Shown here: piece by piece, positions 33,350-42,247 of the stretch
Position numbering within the stretch: the first letter of the stretch is position 1
Layout of the letters: each line of letters begins with the position of its first letter
From: UBA3305 sp002373555
Lineage (GTDB): Bacteria; Bacillota; Clostridia; Lachnospirales; Lachnospiraceae
Assembly (NCBI GenBank): GCA_946612455.1
Contig: CAMOER010000010.1
Location: 1-64,000, forward strand
Length of the DNA: 64,000 nt
Reading direction: 5' to 3'
Notes under the pieces: model-generated
Told to the model about the DNA's origin: nothing
What the model saw: only the letters and a program-made list of their open reading frames with translations
The model's database searches: none
Translations under genes and position numbers: made by a program

Positions 33350-34204
33350 TCATTCCGCTTTGATATATTTTGCCAGGATCTCATCCACGGTGCCGTCGGC
33401 CTTCAGCTCCGCCAGTGCGGAATTGATCGCAGCCAGAAGGGCAGGATTTTCCTTGCTTACGCCGATCGCATAATCCTCGGAAGTAAACTCGGTATCCAGA
33501 ATCTTCAGTCCCTCATTCTCAGCAACAAAAGTCTTAGCCGGCTCCTGGTCGATGACGACGCAGTCGATCTTGTCGGTCAGCAGCGCCTGCACGGCATTCG
33601 CGCCGTTCGGGAAAGCAGTCACGTTCTCTTCACCGTATCCGCCGTCCTCGGGAGCAGCGGAGCAGTAGTTATATCCCGTGGTGCTCTCCTGGCATCCGAT
33701 CATCTTTCCGTTCAGATCATCGACGGAAGCGATCTCGGAGCCTTCCTTCACGATGATAACCTGAACGCCCGTAGCATAAACATCGGCAAAATCGATGTTC
33801 TGTTTTCTCTCTTCTGTTACGGTAAGACCTGCCATCGCGATGTCATCCTTGCCGGTCTGTACGGAAGTGATGACGGCACCGAAATCCATGTCGTCCACGA
33901 CAAGCTCCAGGCCGAGCTTCTCGGCGATCGCGCCGGCGATCTCTACATCGATACCCTCGAAATCACCGTTGTCGGCGACATACTCATAAGGAGCGAAAGA
34001 TGCGTTCGTTGCCATGTAAAGCTTGCCCTCTTCCACAGTGGTGAATTCGCCTGCTTCTGCAGCTGCCGCTTCCGTTTCAGCTGCTTCCGCCGCTTCGGTC
34101 TCAGCTGCCGCCGTTGTCTCTGCCGCCTGATTGCCGCCGCTGCAGGCTGCAAGGCTGAGCGCCATCAGCGCAGCAAGCATCAGTGCTGTGATTTTTTTCA
34201 TCAT
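33350..34204 (-). CDS. Amino acid ABC transporter substrate-binding lipoprotein
   Basis: 284 residues from the ATG at 34204, with GGGAG upstream. Signal peptide and lipobox LSLAAC place it on the outer face of the membrane. An Ala/Glu-rich, Thr-containing linker (AAETTAAAETEAAEAAETEA) precedes a SBP_bac_3 domain from about residue 55 (ASFAPYEYVADNGDFEGID, GLTVTEERKQNIDFAD). Ligand probably a polar or basic amino acid or cystine; not resolved. First gene of the ABC operon. Confidence 0.92.
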   Translation of the reverse strand: MMKKITALMLAALMALSLAACSGGNQAAETTAAAETEAAEAAETEAAAAEAGEFTTVEEGKLYMATNASFAPYEYVADNGDFEGIDVEIAGAIAEKLGLELVVDDMDFGAVITSVQTGKDDIAMAGLTVTEERKQNIDFADVYATGVQVIIVKEGSEIASVDDLNGKMIGCQESTTGYNYCSAAPEDGGYGEENVTAFPNGANAVQALLTDKIDCVVIDQEPAKTFVAENEGLKILDTEFTSEDYAIGVSKENPALLAAINSALAELKADGTVDEILAKYIKAE

Positions 34205-34283
34205 GATTTTTTCTCCCTTCCTGATTGGTGAAAACCATTTGCCGACAATTTTATAACCCATTGCAGGCTTTGTCAAGCAAACA

Positions 34284-34308
34284 AAAGCCGCGCACACGGC
34301 GCGGCTTT
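34284..34308 (-). terminator. Terminator after tRNA-Val
   Basis: AAAGCCGCGC / GCGCGGCTTT (10-bp stem, 5-base loop), followed on the minus strand by TTGTTTG. Ends the tRNA transcript. Confidence 0.85.
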
Positions 34309-34310
34309 GA

Positions 34311-34383
34311 TGGAGACAACAGGACTCGAACCTGCGACCCTTTACACGTCAAGCAAATGCTCTCCCAGCTGAGCTATGTCTCC
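34311..34383 (-). tRNA. tRNA-Val (anticodon GAC)
   Basis: Minus-strand cloverleaf of 73 bases: acceptor GGAGACA / TGTCTCC, D-arm GCTC...GAGC, anticodon stem TTTGC / GTAAA (one G-T pair) with loop TTGACGT, and T-arm GCAGG TTCGAGT CCTGT. Discriminator A; CCA is not encoded. Own promoter and terminator, so it is a single-gene transcript. Confidence 0.95.
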
Positions 34384-34390
34384 GCGGGAT

Positions 34391-34419
34391 ACTATAGCAC
34401 ACTTCGGAGCACGATGCAA
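34391..34419 (-). promoter_or_regulatory. Promoter of tRNA-Val
   Basis: Minus strand TTGCAT (34414-34419), 17-base spacer, TATAGT (34391-34396), 7 bases before the mature 5' end. Confidence 0.7.
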
Positions 34420-34490
34420 GCGAAAAAATCAAATGTCGGAAAATATTTTTAATTGTGTCATTCGTCTATGCTTTTTATCGTTTTCCGGCT

Positions 34491-35327
34491 TTATTCTCCC
34501 CGGATCCGGCCGATCAGCCAGCAGACAGCGAACGCAAGCACGTCTACGGCAACGATCGTAGAGCCGACCGGCGTGCCCGCAAAGATCGAGATCACGATCC
34601 CGGAAAATGCGCAGACCACCGAGAGGACGGCCGAGCAGACCGTTACGGACAGAAAGCTCTCAAATACCCGCATAGCGGAAAGCGCCGGGAAGATCACAAG
34701 CGCGGAGATCAGCAGGGAGCCCACCAGATTCATGGCCAGCACGATGATCACCGCGATCACGATCGCGATCAGCAGATTGTAATTGTCCGCCTTCGTCCCG
34801 GCCGACCTGGCAAAGTTCTCGTCAAAGGTGACGGCAAAGATCCTGTTGTAGAAAAAGATGAAGATCAGCGTCACCGCGACGGAGAGCACCGAACACAGGA
34901 TCACCTCACCTCTTGTGAGCGTCAGGATCGAAGTGGAACCGAACAGCGTGCTGCAGACATCGCCGGACAGATTGGAGGATGTCGAGAAAATATTCATCAG
35001 CAGATAGCCGAAGGCAAGTGCGCCCACGGAGATCATCGCGATCGCCGCATCGCCCTTGATCCGGGTATTCTGGCCGGTACGCAGCAGCAGGACAGCACTG
35101 ATGACCGTAAAGGGCATGACGATCAGCATCTCGTTCGTCAGATTCAAAACCGATGCGATCGCGATGCCGCCGAATGCAACGTGCGAAAGTCCGTCGCCGA
35201 TGAAGGAAAAACGCTTCAGCACCAGCGTAACGCCCAGAAGAGACGAGCAGAACGCGATCAGCACGCCGACGATCAGCGCATAACGGACAAACGGATAGGA
35301 AAGATACATGATTAAAGTAGAGATCAT
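34491..35327 (-). CDS. Metal (zinc/manganese) ABC transporter permease
   Basis: 278 residues, ZnuB/MntB family, about 8 membrane helices. Opening YPFVRYALIVGVLIAFCSSL, the GLSHVAFGGIA block and C-terminal FAVCWLIG. Start overlaps the ATPase gene by 4 bases. No substrate-binding protein gene lies within the operon. Confidence 0.92.
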   Translation of the reverse strand: MISTLIMYLSYPFVRYALIVGVLIAFCSSLLGVTLVLKRFSFIGDGLSHVAFGGIAIASVLNLTNEMLIVMPFTVISAVLLLRTGQNTRIKGDAAIAMISVGALAFGYLLMNIFSTSSNLSGDVCSTLFGSTSILTLTRGEVILCSVLSVAVTLIFIFFYNRIFAVTFDENFARSAGTKADNYNLLIAIVIAVIIVLAMNLVGSLLISALVIFPALSAMRVFESFLSVTVCSAVLSVVCAFSGIVISIFAGTPVGSTIVAVDVLAFAVCWLIGRIRGE

Positions 35328-36076
35328 TGCACCGTATCCTTCCCCAGAACTTCCTCCAGACGGCTGATATCCTCTTTGATCTGTTCCTCATCGACAAAGA
35401 ATTTTCCGATCTCACTGTTCAGATATTCTTTCTTTGTCCCGAAGAACAGCTTGTCGCCGATATGCAGGATATGCGTGGCATATCGTACGGCGGCGTTGAT
35501 ATCATGCGAGATCATGATGATGGTGGTCCCTTCGTCATTCAGGGATTTGATGAGCGCATACATCTCCGCCGTGACCTTGGGATCCAGGCCGGAGACGGGC
35601 TCGTCCAGAAGCATCAGCTTTCTGGTCGCACAGAGCGCTCTGGCAAGCAGCACTCTCTGCTGCTGTCCGCCGGACAGATCCCGGTAGCAGCGGTCCTTCA
35701 GTGCGCTGATGCCCATCTTTTCAATATTTTCCTCTGCCAGCTGTTTTTCTTCTTTATTATAAAACGGTCTGCGGCCCATCCTGCCCTGACATCCGGACAG
35801 AACGATCTCCTTTACGGATGCTGGAAAATCCTTCTGTACGACCGTCTGCTGCGGGAGATAGCCGATCTCATTCTGCTGCAGGCCGTCGCCCCAGACGATC
35901 TCTCCGCCAGCCGGCGGATTCAGCCCGAGAATGGTCTTCATCAGGGTCGACTTTCCGGAGCCGTTCTCTCCCACGATGCAGAGATAGTTTCCTTTATTCA
36001 CTTCAAAATTCAGGCCTTTCAGGATCACGTCCGAACCGTATCCCAAAGACAGATCCTTCGCTGTCAGCATAGCCAT
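35324..36076 (-). CDS. Metal (zinc/manganese) ABC transporter ATP-binding protein
   Basis: 250 residues, ZnuC/MntA-type. Walker A VGENGSGKSTLMKTIL, LSGGQQQRVLLARALCA, LMLLDEPVSGLD and MISHD. First gene of the two-gene metal operon, directly downstream of a perfect-consensus promoter flanked by repeated CGGGAAT elements. Which metal it serves is inferred from family, not proven. Confidence 0.92.
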   Translation of the reverse strand: MAMLTAKDLSLGYGSDVILKGLNFEVNKGNYLCIVGENGSGKSTLMKTILGLNPPAGGEIVWGDGLQQNEIGYLPQQTVVQKDFPASVKEIVLSGCQGRMGRRPFYNKEEKQLAEENIEKMGISALKDRCYRDLSGGQQQRVLLARALCATRKLMLLDEPVSGLDPKVTAEMYALIKSLNDEGTTIIMISHDINAAVRYATHILHIGDKLFFGTKKEYLNSEIGKFFVDEEQIKEDISRLEEVLGKDTVQ

Positions 36077-36094
36077 GATATCGCCTCCTCAAAA

Positions 36095-36157
36095 CGGGAA
36101 TCGTTCCCGATTATAGTCCCGGATCGGGAATGTGTCAAGCGAAATCGGGAATGATTA
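36095..36157 (-). promoter_or_regulatory. Metal-operon promoter with repeated palindromic boxes
   Basis: Minus strand TTGACA (36133-36138), 17-base spacer, TATAAT (36110-36115). A palindrome CGGGAATCGTTCCCG (36095-36109) abuts the -10; ATTCCCGAT sits in the spacer (36123-36131); GATAATCATTCCCGA lies upstream of the -35 (36143-36157). All three carry the same CGGGAAT unit. Probably bound by a metal-responsive repressor. Confidence 0.75.
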
Positions 36158-36181
36158 TCAAAACATCGCTGTCAGCCGCCG

Positions 36182-38470
36182 TCAGTCCTCCTGTTCCCGC
36201 CGTTCTTTCAGGAATCCGTAGACATCCACGGCCCGGTCTTCGGAAAAGACCGCTGTCAGGGCACCGTCCCAGGCAGTGCAGAAACAGGAACAGCCTGCTG
36301 CGGAAAGCCGGGCGAGCGCTTCCGGCGACGGATGTCCGTACAGATTTCCCGGGCTGCAGCTGATGAAACCGGTCTCCGGCGACAGCGCCCTGACAAAATC
36401 TTCCGAGGAGGAATTCTTTGATCCGTGATGGCCGACCTTCAGAAAATCAATGTCCGGAAGATCCATGCGCTCCATCAGACGCTTCTCGCCTTCCTCCCCC
36501 AGATCGCCGGGAAACAGCGCCGTCACGCCGGCATATTCCAGGAGCATGACCAGCGATGTCTCGTTCGGGTCCCTTGCCGCAAAATACTCTTCCGATTCCT
36601 GATCCGGATAAATACAGCGGAAACGGACCGCTCCGCTGCCGGCAGCATCACCGGCGGACAGGATCCTAACCGGCACCTGCTTCTCATCCGCTGCTGCCAG
36701 GATCCCCGCCAGTTCTTCCGATTCTGCTTCCGTCCGGCTGAGCAGCAGGCAGTCTGTCTGCAGGAACGGATCCCGCAGCAGCGCCTCCGCTCCGTTGATA
36801 TGATCCCCGTCGCTGTGCGTCAGCAGCAGGAAGGACAGTCTGCGCACGCCCAGGCTCTTCAGCGCGGGCAAGATCCGGTTCCTTCCGGCCTCCTCCACCG
36901 AGCTGCTGCCGGCATCGATCAGGAAATCCCGGCCGTCGGCCCGGATCAGCGTACAGTCCCCCTGTCCGACATCGACTGAGATGATCTGAAACCCGCTTTC
37001 GGGGAGCGGAAGGATCAGGAGAGTGAAGAGCACACAGAGGATGCCTGTTTTCAGCAGCCCGGCTGCAGCCGCCTGCCGGTTCCCGCGCCTTCCGTGCTTT
37101 AGCGGAGACGCCAGCCACGCCTTTTTCTGTCTGCGCCGGAGCGTAAGAACGACTGTAAACAGGAGGATATAATAGACCGCCGTTCTCGGGAGTCCCGGCA
37201 CGCCCGTGATCACTCCTGCACCCGGCAGCCGCAGCGCTGTCTCCGCGGTCATCCGGTACCAGGACACCGTCAGATGTCCCGGCAGGAACAGCAGCCATAC
37301 GCCCGGAAGGCCCAGCATGCCCCAGACCGTCCCCGCCATCGCGGAGATCAGGACAACTCCTGCCAGCGGGATCACCAGCAGATTTGTGAGCATGCTGAGG
37401 GGCAGAAGCGTTCCCGTCATCATCAGCTGCACCGGCATCGTCATGAGCCAGATGGAGGCCGCCGGTGCCAGGCCGCGCAGGATCCCGGGGACATACCGCA
37501 GCCACTCATAGAGGACCGGCGTGATCACACTGATCGAGAGGATCGCCAGAAAAGAGAGCTGGAAGCCCCGCTGCCAGAGCATCAGCGGCTGACCGCACAG
37601 GATCAGAATGCCTGCCATGCTCATTGCAGAGAGCAGATCATAGCTTCGCTTCAGCGGGATGGCCAGGATCATAAGGATGAACATTACAAGCGCCCGTATA
37701 GATGAAGTTCCCGCCCCTGAGAGCAGCACATAACAGCCGACCAGTGCGGCGCTGGCGGTCACCTGTACGAACGGAGGCGTACCGAGCCGTTTCAGCAGCG
37801 CTAATACTGCCATGCCGATCACAGAGACATGCAGCCCGCTCACCGCCAGGATGTGCGAGATCCCGGCATTCCGGAACAGATCCGATACCTCATCCTCCAT
37901 CATCCCCTTGTCGCCCAGAAGCATCGCTGCGAAGATGCCCGCGTCCTCCGCGGACGCATTTCCGAGGATGATCCCGGAAGCCTGCAGCCGGATCCGTGAA
38001 AGTGCTCTTCTGACAGCCGAAAGCAGCCTGCCGGTAATCCCTCCGCCGCCATCCTCCGGCAGGATCTCCCGCCGTTCTTCCTTCAGCCGGAACTCTACGC
38101 CCTGGGCCAGATAATAGGCCTCCGAATCGAACTGTCCCGGGTCGGACGGCGCCGGGAACCGGGAGAGCACGCCGGTCACTTTTACGCGGCAGCCGGCCTC
38201 CGGCGGCTGGCTGCCTGCATAGACAAGCAGATCCCCGGCTTCCGCCGGGACAGCCTTTTCCACCGCCGTCACGTCCTCCAGAACATAAGAAAAGCCCGCC
38301 CTGCCTTCCCTGACCGAGCGGACTTTACCGTATGCGGTAATAACGGCAGTCTGCCTGCCGTTCATTCTCTCATAAAGCGCGCTGGCTTTTACCAGCGGCA
38401 TGCCCAACAGATGCATCAGCCACTCTCCCGCGATCATGACCCCGAGCAGAAAGAGAAGCGGTCTTTTCAT
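36182..38470 (-). CDS. comEC: DNA-internalisation competence protein ComEC/Rec2
   Basis: 762 residues. Cytoplasmic/OB-like DUF4131 region in the first 150 residues, a competence domain with about 10 membrane helices (SHILAVSGLHVSVIGMAVL), then a C-terminal metallo-beta-lactamase domain (SVDVGQGDCTLIRADG, LLLTHSDGDHINGAEALL, KVGHHGSKNSSSEDFV). Forms the pore for single-stranded DNA uptake. Last gene of the comEA-to-comEC operon; starts 16 bases after the GerMN gene. Confidence 0.93.
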   Translation of the reverse strand: MKRPLLFLLGVMIAGEWLMHLLGMPLVKASALYERMNGRQTAVITAYGKVRSVREGRAGFSYVLEDVTAVEKAVPAEAGDLLVYAGSQPPEAGCRVKVTGVLSRFPAPSDPGQFDSEAYYLAQGVEFRLKEERREILPEDGGGGITGRLLSAVRRALSRIRLQASGIILGNASAEDAGIFAAMLLGDKGMMEDEVSDLFRNAGISHILAVSGLHVSVIGMAVLALLKRLGTPPFVQVTASAALVGCYVLLSGAGTSSIRALVMFILMILAIPLKRSYDLLSAMSMAGILILCGQPLMLWQRGFQLSFLAILSISVITPVLYEWLRYVPGILRGLAPAASIWLMTMPVQLMMTGTLLPLSMLTNLLVIPLAGVVLISAMAGTVWGMLGLPGVWLLFLPGHLTVSWYRMTAETALRLPGAGVITGVPGLPRTAVYYILLFTVVLTLRRRQKKAWLASPLKHGRRGNRQAAAAGLLKTGILCVLFTLLILPLPESGFQIISVDVGQGDCTLIRADGRDFLIDAGSSSVEEAGRNRILPALKSLGVRRLSFLLLTHSDGDHINGAEALLRDPFLQTDCLLLSRTEAESEELAGILAAADEKQVPVRILSAGDAAGSGAVRFRCIYPDQESEEYFAARDPNETSLVMLLEYAGVTALFPGDLGEEGEKRLMERMDLPDIDFLKVGHHGSKNSSSEDFVRALSPETGFISCSPGNLYGHPSPEALARLSAAGCSCFCTAWDGALTAVFSEDRAVDVYGFLKERREQED

Positions 38471-38486
38471 GCAAATGTTTCCTTAT

Positions 38487-39434
38487 TTAATCGATCATCT
38501 CTTCGTCCGCTTCCAGCGGCGCCTTGATGGAAAGTCCTTCTTCCAGGACGACATCGGCGGAACCGTTCACGGTAAGCTGCACCATATTGATGCCGGGGAT
38601 CGCACAGAGCGTATTGACGATCGAGTACACCGGCAGCTTATACGAATACTCCAGTTCCTGGTTCCCGAAGGTGTCATTCAGATTCACGTAGCAGATCCCG
38701 TCAGTGACCGTGATATCCGTCGCTTCCGTACCGACCGGGATCACATTCCGGAGCGATTCCTTCTGCGGGCCGCCGATCAGAAGGGAGACGGCCATTTTGG
38801 CAAGCGTTGCCTGATCATATCCCTCTTCGACCGTCGCGTAGCGCTCTTCGCTTGACAGAAGCGGTTCCTCCGCAGCGCCGAAATAAAGCGTGAGTTCGAT
38901 CTCCTGCGCGTGCTCGTTCTGGAAGATCGTATCGACAAAGCTGTCGGCCGAGATATTGCCCACTTCCGCATCATATTCGTTGGTCAGCGGATTGCCGTTC
39001 ACATTGATCACGACCGAATCCGCATCCTCCACGCTCAGCATGCTCTTGACAAGGGCCGCACGGAGGAGCGATTCATTCATGGTGCCGACTTCCGGATAAT
39101 CCCCCTTCAGATAGAGGACGAGTGTCTTGTCCTGCCAGGCCGTATGGTCCAGTTCCAGCGATTCCGGCAGCGCACTTCCGCCGTCCGGGAATTCGCCGTC
39201 CCTGAGCGCAAGGAACATGTCACTGATCTTGGCATCACCTGTGCTTTTGATCTCTACAGGTGTGTTCGCCAGCCCTGTTCTGTCGCTTTTAATGTAATAG
39301 ACCTGCGGGCCTTCCGGCTGCGTTTCTTCCGTCTGCTGCGCTGTCGTCCCGCATCCGCCAAGGAGCAGGGACAGCGTCAGGACCAGCAGCATCACCGCTG
39401 CGGAGAACGATGCATGTTCAGATAACTTATTCAT
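38487..39434 (-). CDS. GerMN-domain lipoprotein
   Basis: 315 residues from the ATG at 39434, overlapping the kinase stop by 8 bases. Lipobox LLLGGC with C28. Two GerMN modules (about 90-150 and 185-290: KTLVLYLKGDYPEVG and EIELTLYFGAAEEPL; SLLIGGPQKESL is diagnostic). In Bacillus the domain occurs in spore germination protein GerM; in Clostridia such lipoproteins often follow two-component systems. May act as a surface sensor or partner of the kinase. Confidence 0.85.
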   Translation of the reverse strand: MNKLSEHASFSAAVMLLVLTLSLLLGGCGTTAQQTEETQPEGPQVYYIKSDRTGLANTPVEIKSTGDAKISDMFLALRDGEFPDGGSALPESLELDHTAWQDKTLVLYLKGDYPEVGTMNESLLRAALVKSMLSVEDADSVVINVNGNPLTNEYDAEVGNISADSFVDTIFQNEHAQEIELTLYFGAAEEPLLSSEERYATVEEGYDQATLAKMAVSLLIGGPQKESLRNVIPVGTEATDITVTDGICYVNLNDTFGNQELEYSYKLPVYSIVNTLCAIPGINMVQLTVNGSADVVLEEGLSIKAPLEADEEMID

Positions 39435-40842
39435 CACTGTCCTCCTCCGGAATATAATGCAGCGGGATCCTGACCACGAAGGTCGTCCCCTCGCCCATCT
39501 TGCTGTAGGCTTTGATATCCCCGTGATGGAGCGAGATGATGCTTCTGGCGATCGGAAGACCGAGTCCCGTACCGCCGGTCGCCCTGGACCTGGCCTTGTC
39601 AACACGGTAGAAACGTTCGAAGATATGCTCCAGCGCATCCTCCGGGATACCGCAGCCGCAATCCGAGATCTTGATATAGAAATACTGGTAATCCGAGTTC
39701 AGCGAAAGCTTGACCCAGCCGCCGTCCTTGTTGTATTTGATGGCGTTCTCCACCAGATTGGTGATCGCGAGCGTCAGCTTGGGATCATCGATATCGGCCA
39801 TGACCGGCCGGAAGCTCTCAAACAGAAGCTCGATATCCCTGGTCTGGGCGATCGGCGTCAGCCGTTTCAGGATCAGCGCCATTTTCTCGTTGACATTCGT
39901 CTGCGCGATGTTCATTGCCATCGCATTGTTGTCCAGACGCGACAGCGACAGAAGATCATCAATGATCTTGCTCTCGCGGTCCACTTCCGAGGAGATATCC
40001 GACATGAATTCCTGATACAGCTCCACAGGTGCTTCTCCGCCCATGCTCATCAGGGAATCCGCCAGCACGCGCATGGAGGTGATGGGCGTCTTCAGTTCAT
40101 GTGCAACATTTGAAACGAACTCCTGTCTGGTCTCATCCAGCGCTCTGGCGCGGGCAAGTACCCGGTTCACGGCGTCGCTGATGCGCACGGTCTCTTTATA
40201 GTTCTTTACATTGACCGTACCGCTCAGGTTGCCTTCGGATGCCTTGTCGATCTCGCTGACCAGCTTCTTCAGGGGCCGCAGCGTATAATAGATCAGGAAG
40301 ATATCGATCAGGAAAAGGGCTGCAAACAGCGCAGTGAGCCACATCCAGGATTCATGGTACTGGGTGATGATCGGCCGCTCCACCCGCATGGTATCCGCAT
40401 TGACGACCAAAGCGCCCACGACGGTCTGCGTCTCATCCATCGCTGTGACCGGTTCCACGAAGCAGAGCGTATGCTCGTCCTGGTCATACATCTCATAATA
40501 GTCGCCGCGGAAGGCCGCGAGCACTTCCGATGCCGTGAAGATCTTTCCCAGATCCCGGTCCTTCGTATCCCGGATCACGTGCAGACCGCGGTCGATGATC
40601 CGGATCCTTCCGTTCCAGCTCTCCGCCATCTGCGAGAGCAGGGCATTGTTGACCTCGTCCACATTTCCCTCAAAACAGCCGGAATCCCGGAGCTGGTTGC
40701 TGAGGATCATGACCTCGGTCTCCATCGAAGACATGGAGAGCTTGACCTCCGCATCCAGATAGCTCCTTGTAAGAACGGCATTAAAAATCAACACCGGCAG
40801 GATACCGGTGATGATCAGGATCAGAAACAGGCGCATGCGCAT
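39427..40842 (-). CDS. Membrane sensor histidine kinase
   Basis: 471 residues. Membrane helices at about 5-24 and 168-187 enclose an extracellular domain; HAMP at about 189-240; HisKA with phospho-acceptor H248 (FVSNVAHELKTPITSMR); HATPase with N box NLVENAIKYN and G boxes DCGCGIPED and GGTGLGLPIA. Architecture resembles PhoR/WalK/ResE kinases without PAS. Pairs with the regulator just upstream. Signal unknown. Confidence 0.93.
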   Translation of the reverse strand: MRMRLFLILIITGILPVLIFNAVLTRSYLDAEVKLSMSSMETEVMILSNQLRDSGCFEGNVDEVNNALLSQMAESWNGRIRIIDRGLHVIRDTKDRDLGKIFTASEVLAAFRGDYYEMYDQDEHTLCFVEPVTAMDETQTVVGALVVNADTMRVERPIITQYHESWMWLTALFAALFLIDIFLIYYTLRPLKKLVSEIDKASEGNLSGTVNVKNYKETVRISDAVNRVLARARALDETRQEFVSNVAHELKTPITSMRVLADSLMSMGGEAPVELYQEFMSDISSEVDRESKIIDDLLSLSRLDNNAMAMNIAQTNVNEKMALILKRLTPIAQTRDIELLFESFRPVMADIDDPKLTLAITNLVENAIKYNKDGGWVKLSLNSDYQYFYIKISDCGCGIPEDALEHIFERFYRVDKARSRATGGTGLGLPIARSIISLHHGDIKAYSKMGEGTTFVVRIPLHYIPEEDSDE

Positions 40843-40870
40843 GCTTCTGTGATGCTTTTTTTTCGGATTG

Positions 40871-41560
40871 TCAGTTTTTGTAGAAATAGCCTACACCCCA
40901 TTTCGTATAGACATAATGAGGATCGCTCGGATTGGGTTCGATCTTCTCTCTTAAGCGTCTCACATGCACATCGACCGTACGGACATCGCCGGGATACTCG
41001 AATCCCCAGACGATATTGAGCAGCTGTTCCCTGCTGTAAACCTTGCCGGGATTCGTGAGCAGCAGCTCCAGCAGATCGAATTCCTTCGCCGTCAGATTGA
41101 TCTCCTTGCCGGAGACGAACACTCTGCGGCTCTCGGTATCCATCTCGAGATCCTGGACCACGACACGGTGGTTCTTCTCCTGCTCCCTGGTATTCTTTCT
41201 GGAATTGCGGCGCAGGATCGCCTTGATCCTCGCCTTGACCTCCAGGATATTGAAGGGCTTGGTGATGTAATCATCCGCGCCGTATTCCAGTCCCATGATC
41301 TTGTCCATGTCATCGCTTTTTGCCGTGAGCATCAGGATCGGCATGTCCGAAAACTCACGGATCTCCCGGCAGACCTCCAGGCCGTCCATCACCGGCAGCA
41401 TCAGGTCGAGGAGGACAGCGTCGTATTCCGTGGCCTTTGCCATTTCCAGCGCCTCTCCTCCGTCGTAAGCGCAGTCCACTTCCATTCCGTCCTGCTCAAG
41501 GGAGAATCTCAGTCCCTTGACGATCAGTTTTTCGTCATCCACAACCAGGATTTTTGCCAT
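40871..41560 (-). CDS. OmpR-family response regulator
   Basis: 229 residues. Receiver with D8-D9, phospho-acceptor D52 (LLDLMLPVMDG), LTAKSDD and K in YITKPFN; winged-helix DNA-binding domain from about 130 (INLTAKEFDLLELLLTNPG, DVRTVDVHVRRLREKIE). Very similar in layout to WalR/YycF, but WalR in Bacillota has a different neighbourhood. Lies between comEA and the kinase, with gaps of 26 and 28 bases. Confidence 0.94.
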   Translation of the reverse strand: MAKILVVDDEKLIVKGLRFSLEQDGMEVDCAYDGGEALEMAKATEYDAVLLDLMLPVMDGLEVCREIREFSDMPILMLTAKSDDMDKIMGLEYGADDYITKPFNILEVKARIKAILRRNSRKNTREQEKNHRVVVQDLEMDTESRRVFVSGKEINLTAKEFDLLELLLTNPGKVYSREQLLNIVWGFEYPGDVRTVDVHVRRLREKIEPNPSDPHYVYTKWGVGYFYKN

Positions 41561-41586
41561 TCTTACACCTCTTTATACTGAAAAGA

Positions 41587-42153
41587 TCAGACTTTAATGT
41601 GATCCTTTATCCTGCTGAATGCGGCCTCCTTGATGCCCGGCACGAGCATGATGTCTTCGATCACCGTGAAGCCGCCCTGCTCGTCTCTGTAGGCGATGAT
41701 CGCCTCCGCTTTCGCCGGACCGATGCCCGGCAGCGTCTCGAGCGTCTCCGCATCCGCAGTATTGATATTGACCAGTCCGTCATCCGCCGCCGCGCCGTCC
41801 GCACCGCCGCCGGCCGTCTCCGTCTTTGACGGGATCCGCAGCTGCTCGCCGTCGGAAAGCATTCCGGCGAGATTGATATATTCCGTATCCGCCTGCGGAA
41901 GAAAACCGCCGGCTGCCTTTACCGCATCGCCTGCGCGGGCATCCGCCGGAAGGGTATACACCCCCGGTTCCCTGACATATCCGCAGACATAGACAACGAC
42001 TGTGTCTGCTTCGTGCGCCGCGCTGCCCGGCACGGCCTCCGTCTCCGCGGCCGCCGGATCCAGGCGTCTGCCCGGCTCCCTGCTGCAGCCCGAAAACGGC
42101 AGCATCAGGAATAACAGCAGCAGGACTGCACGCATGATTCTGTTCCGTTCCAT
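41587..42153 (-). CDS. comEA: ComEA-type DNA-binding competence protein
   Basis: 188 residues. The N-terminus is hydrophobic and ends in a lipobox-like PFSGC (C23) instead of a plain membrane anchor, so it may be a lipoprotein. An SLBB-like domain follows (VYVCGYVREPGVYTLPADAR) and a C-terminal helix-hairpin-helix pair (NINTADAETLETLPGIGPAK, GFTVIEDIMLVPGI). Binds dsDNA at the cell surface for uptake. First gene of the operon. Confidence 0.92.
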   Translation of the reverse strand: MERNRIMRAVLLLLFLMLPFSGCSREPGRRLDPAAAETEAVPGSAAHEADTVVVYVCGYVREPGVYTLPADARAGDAVKAAGGFLPQADTEYINLAGMLSDGEQLRIPSKTETAGGGADGAAADDGLVNINTADAETLETLPGIGPAKAEAIIAYRDEQGGFTVIEDIMLVPGIKEAAFSRIKDHIKV

Positions 42154-42192
42154 GGAATTCCTTTCCCGGGAACGGCATCTGTCTCCACTATT

Positions 42193-42221
42193 ATTTTAGC
42201 GGATAAACAGGCGTAAATCAA
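42193..42221 (-). promoter_or_regulatory. Promoter of the comEA operon
   Basis: Minus strand TTGATT (42216-42221), 17-base spacer, TAAAAT (42193-42198). No competence-sigma-like (ComX) box is evident. Confidence 0.55.
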
Positions 42222-42247
42222 GTGTATCAGCCAAGAAACTCACGGGA

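Noticed and set aside
31878..33473. 531-codon plus-strand open frame opposite the ABC transporter genes
   Set aside because: Mirror of three confident ABC genes; no motif and no ribosome site.
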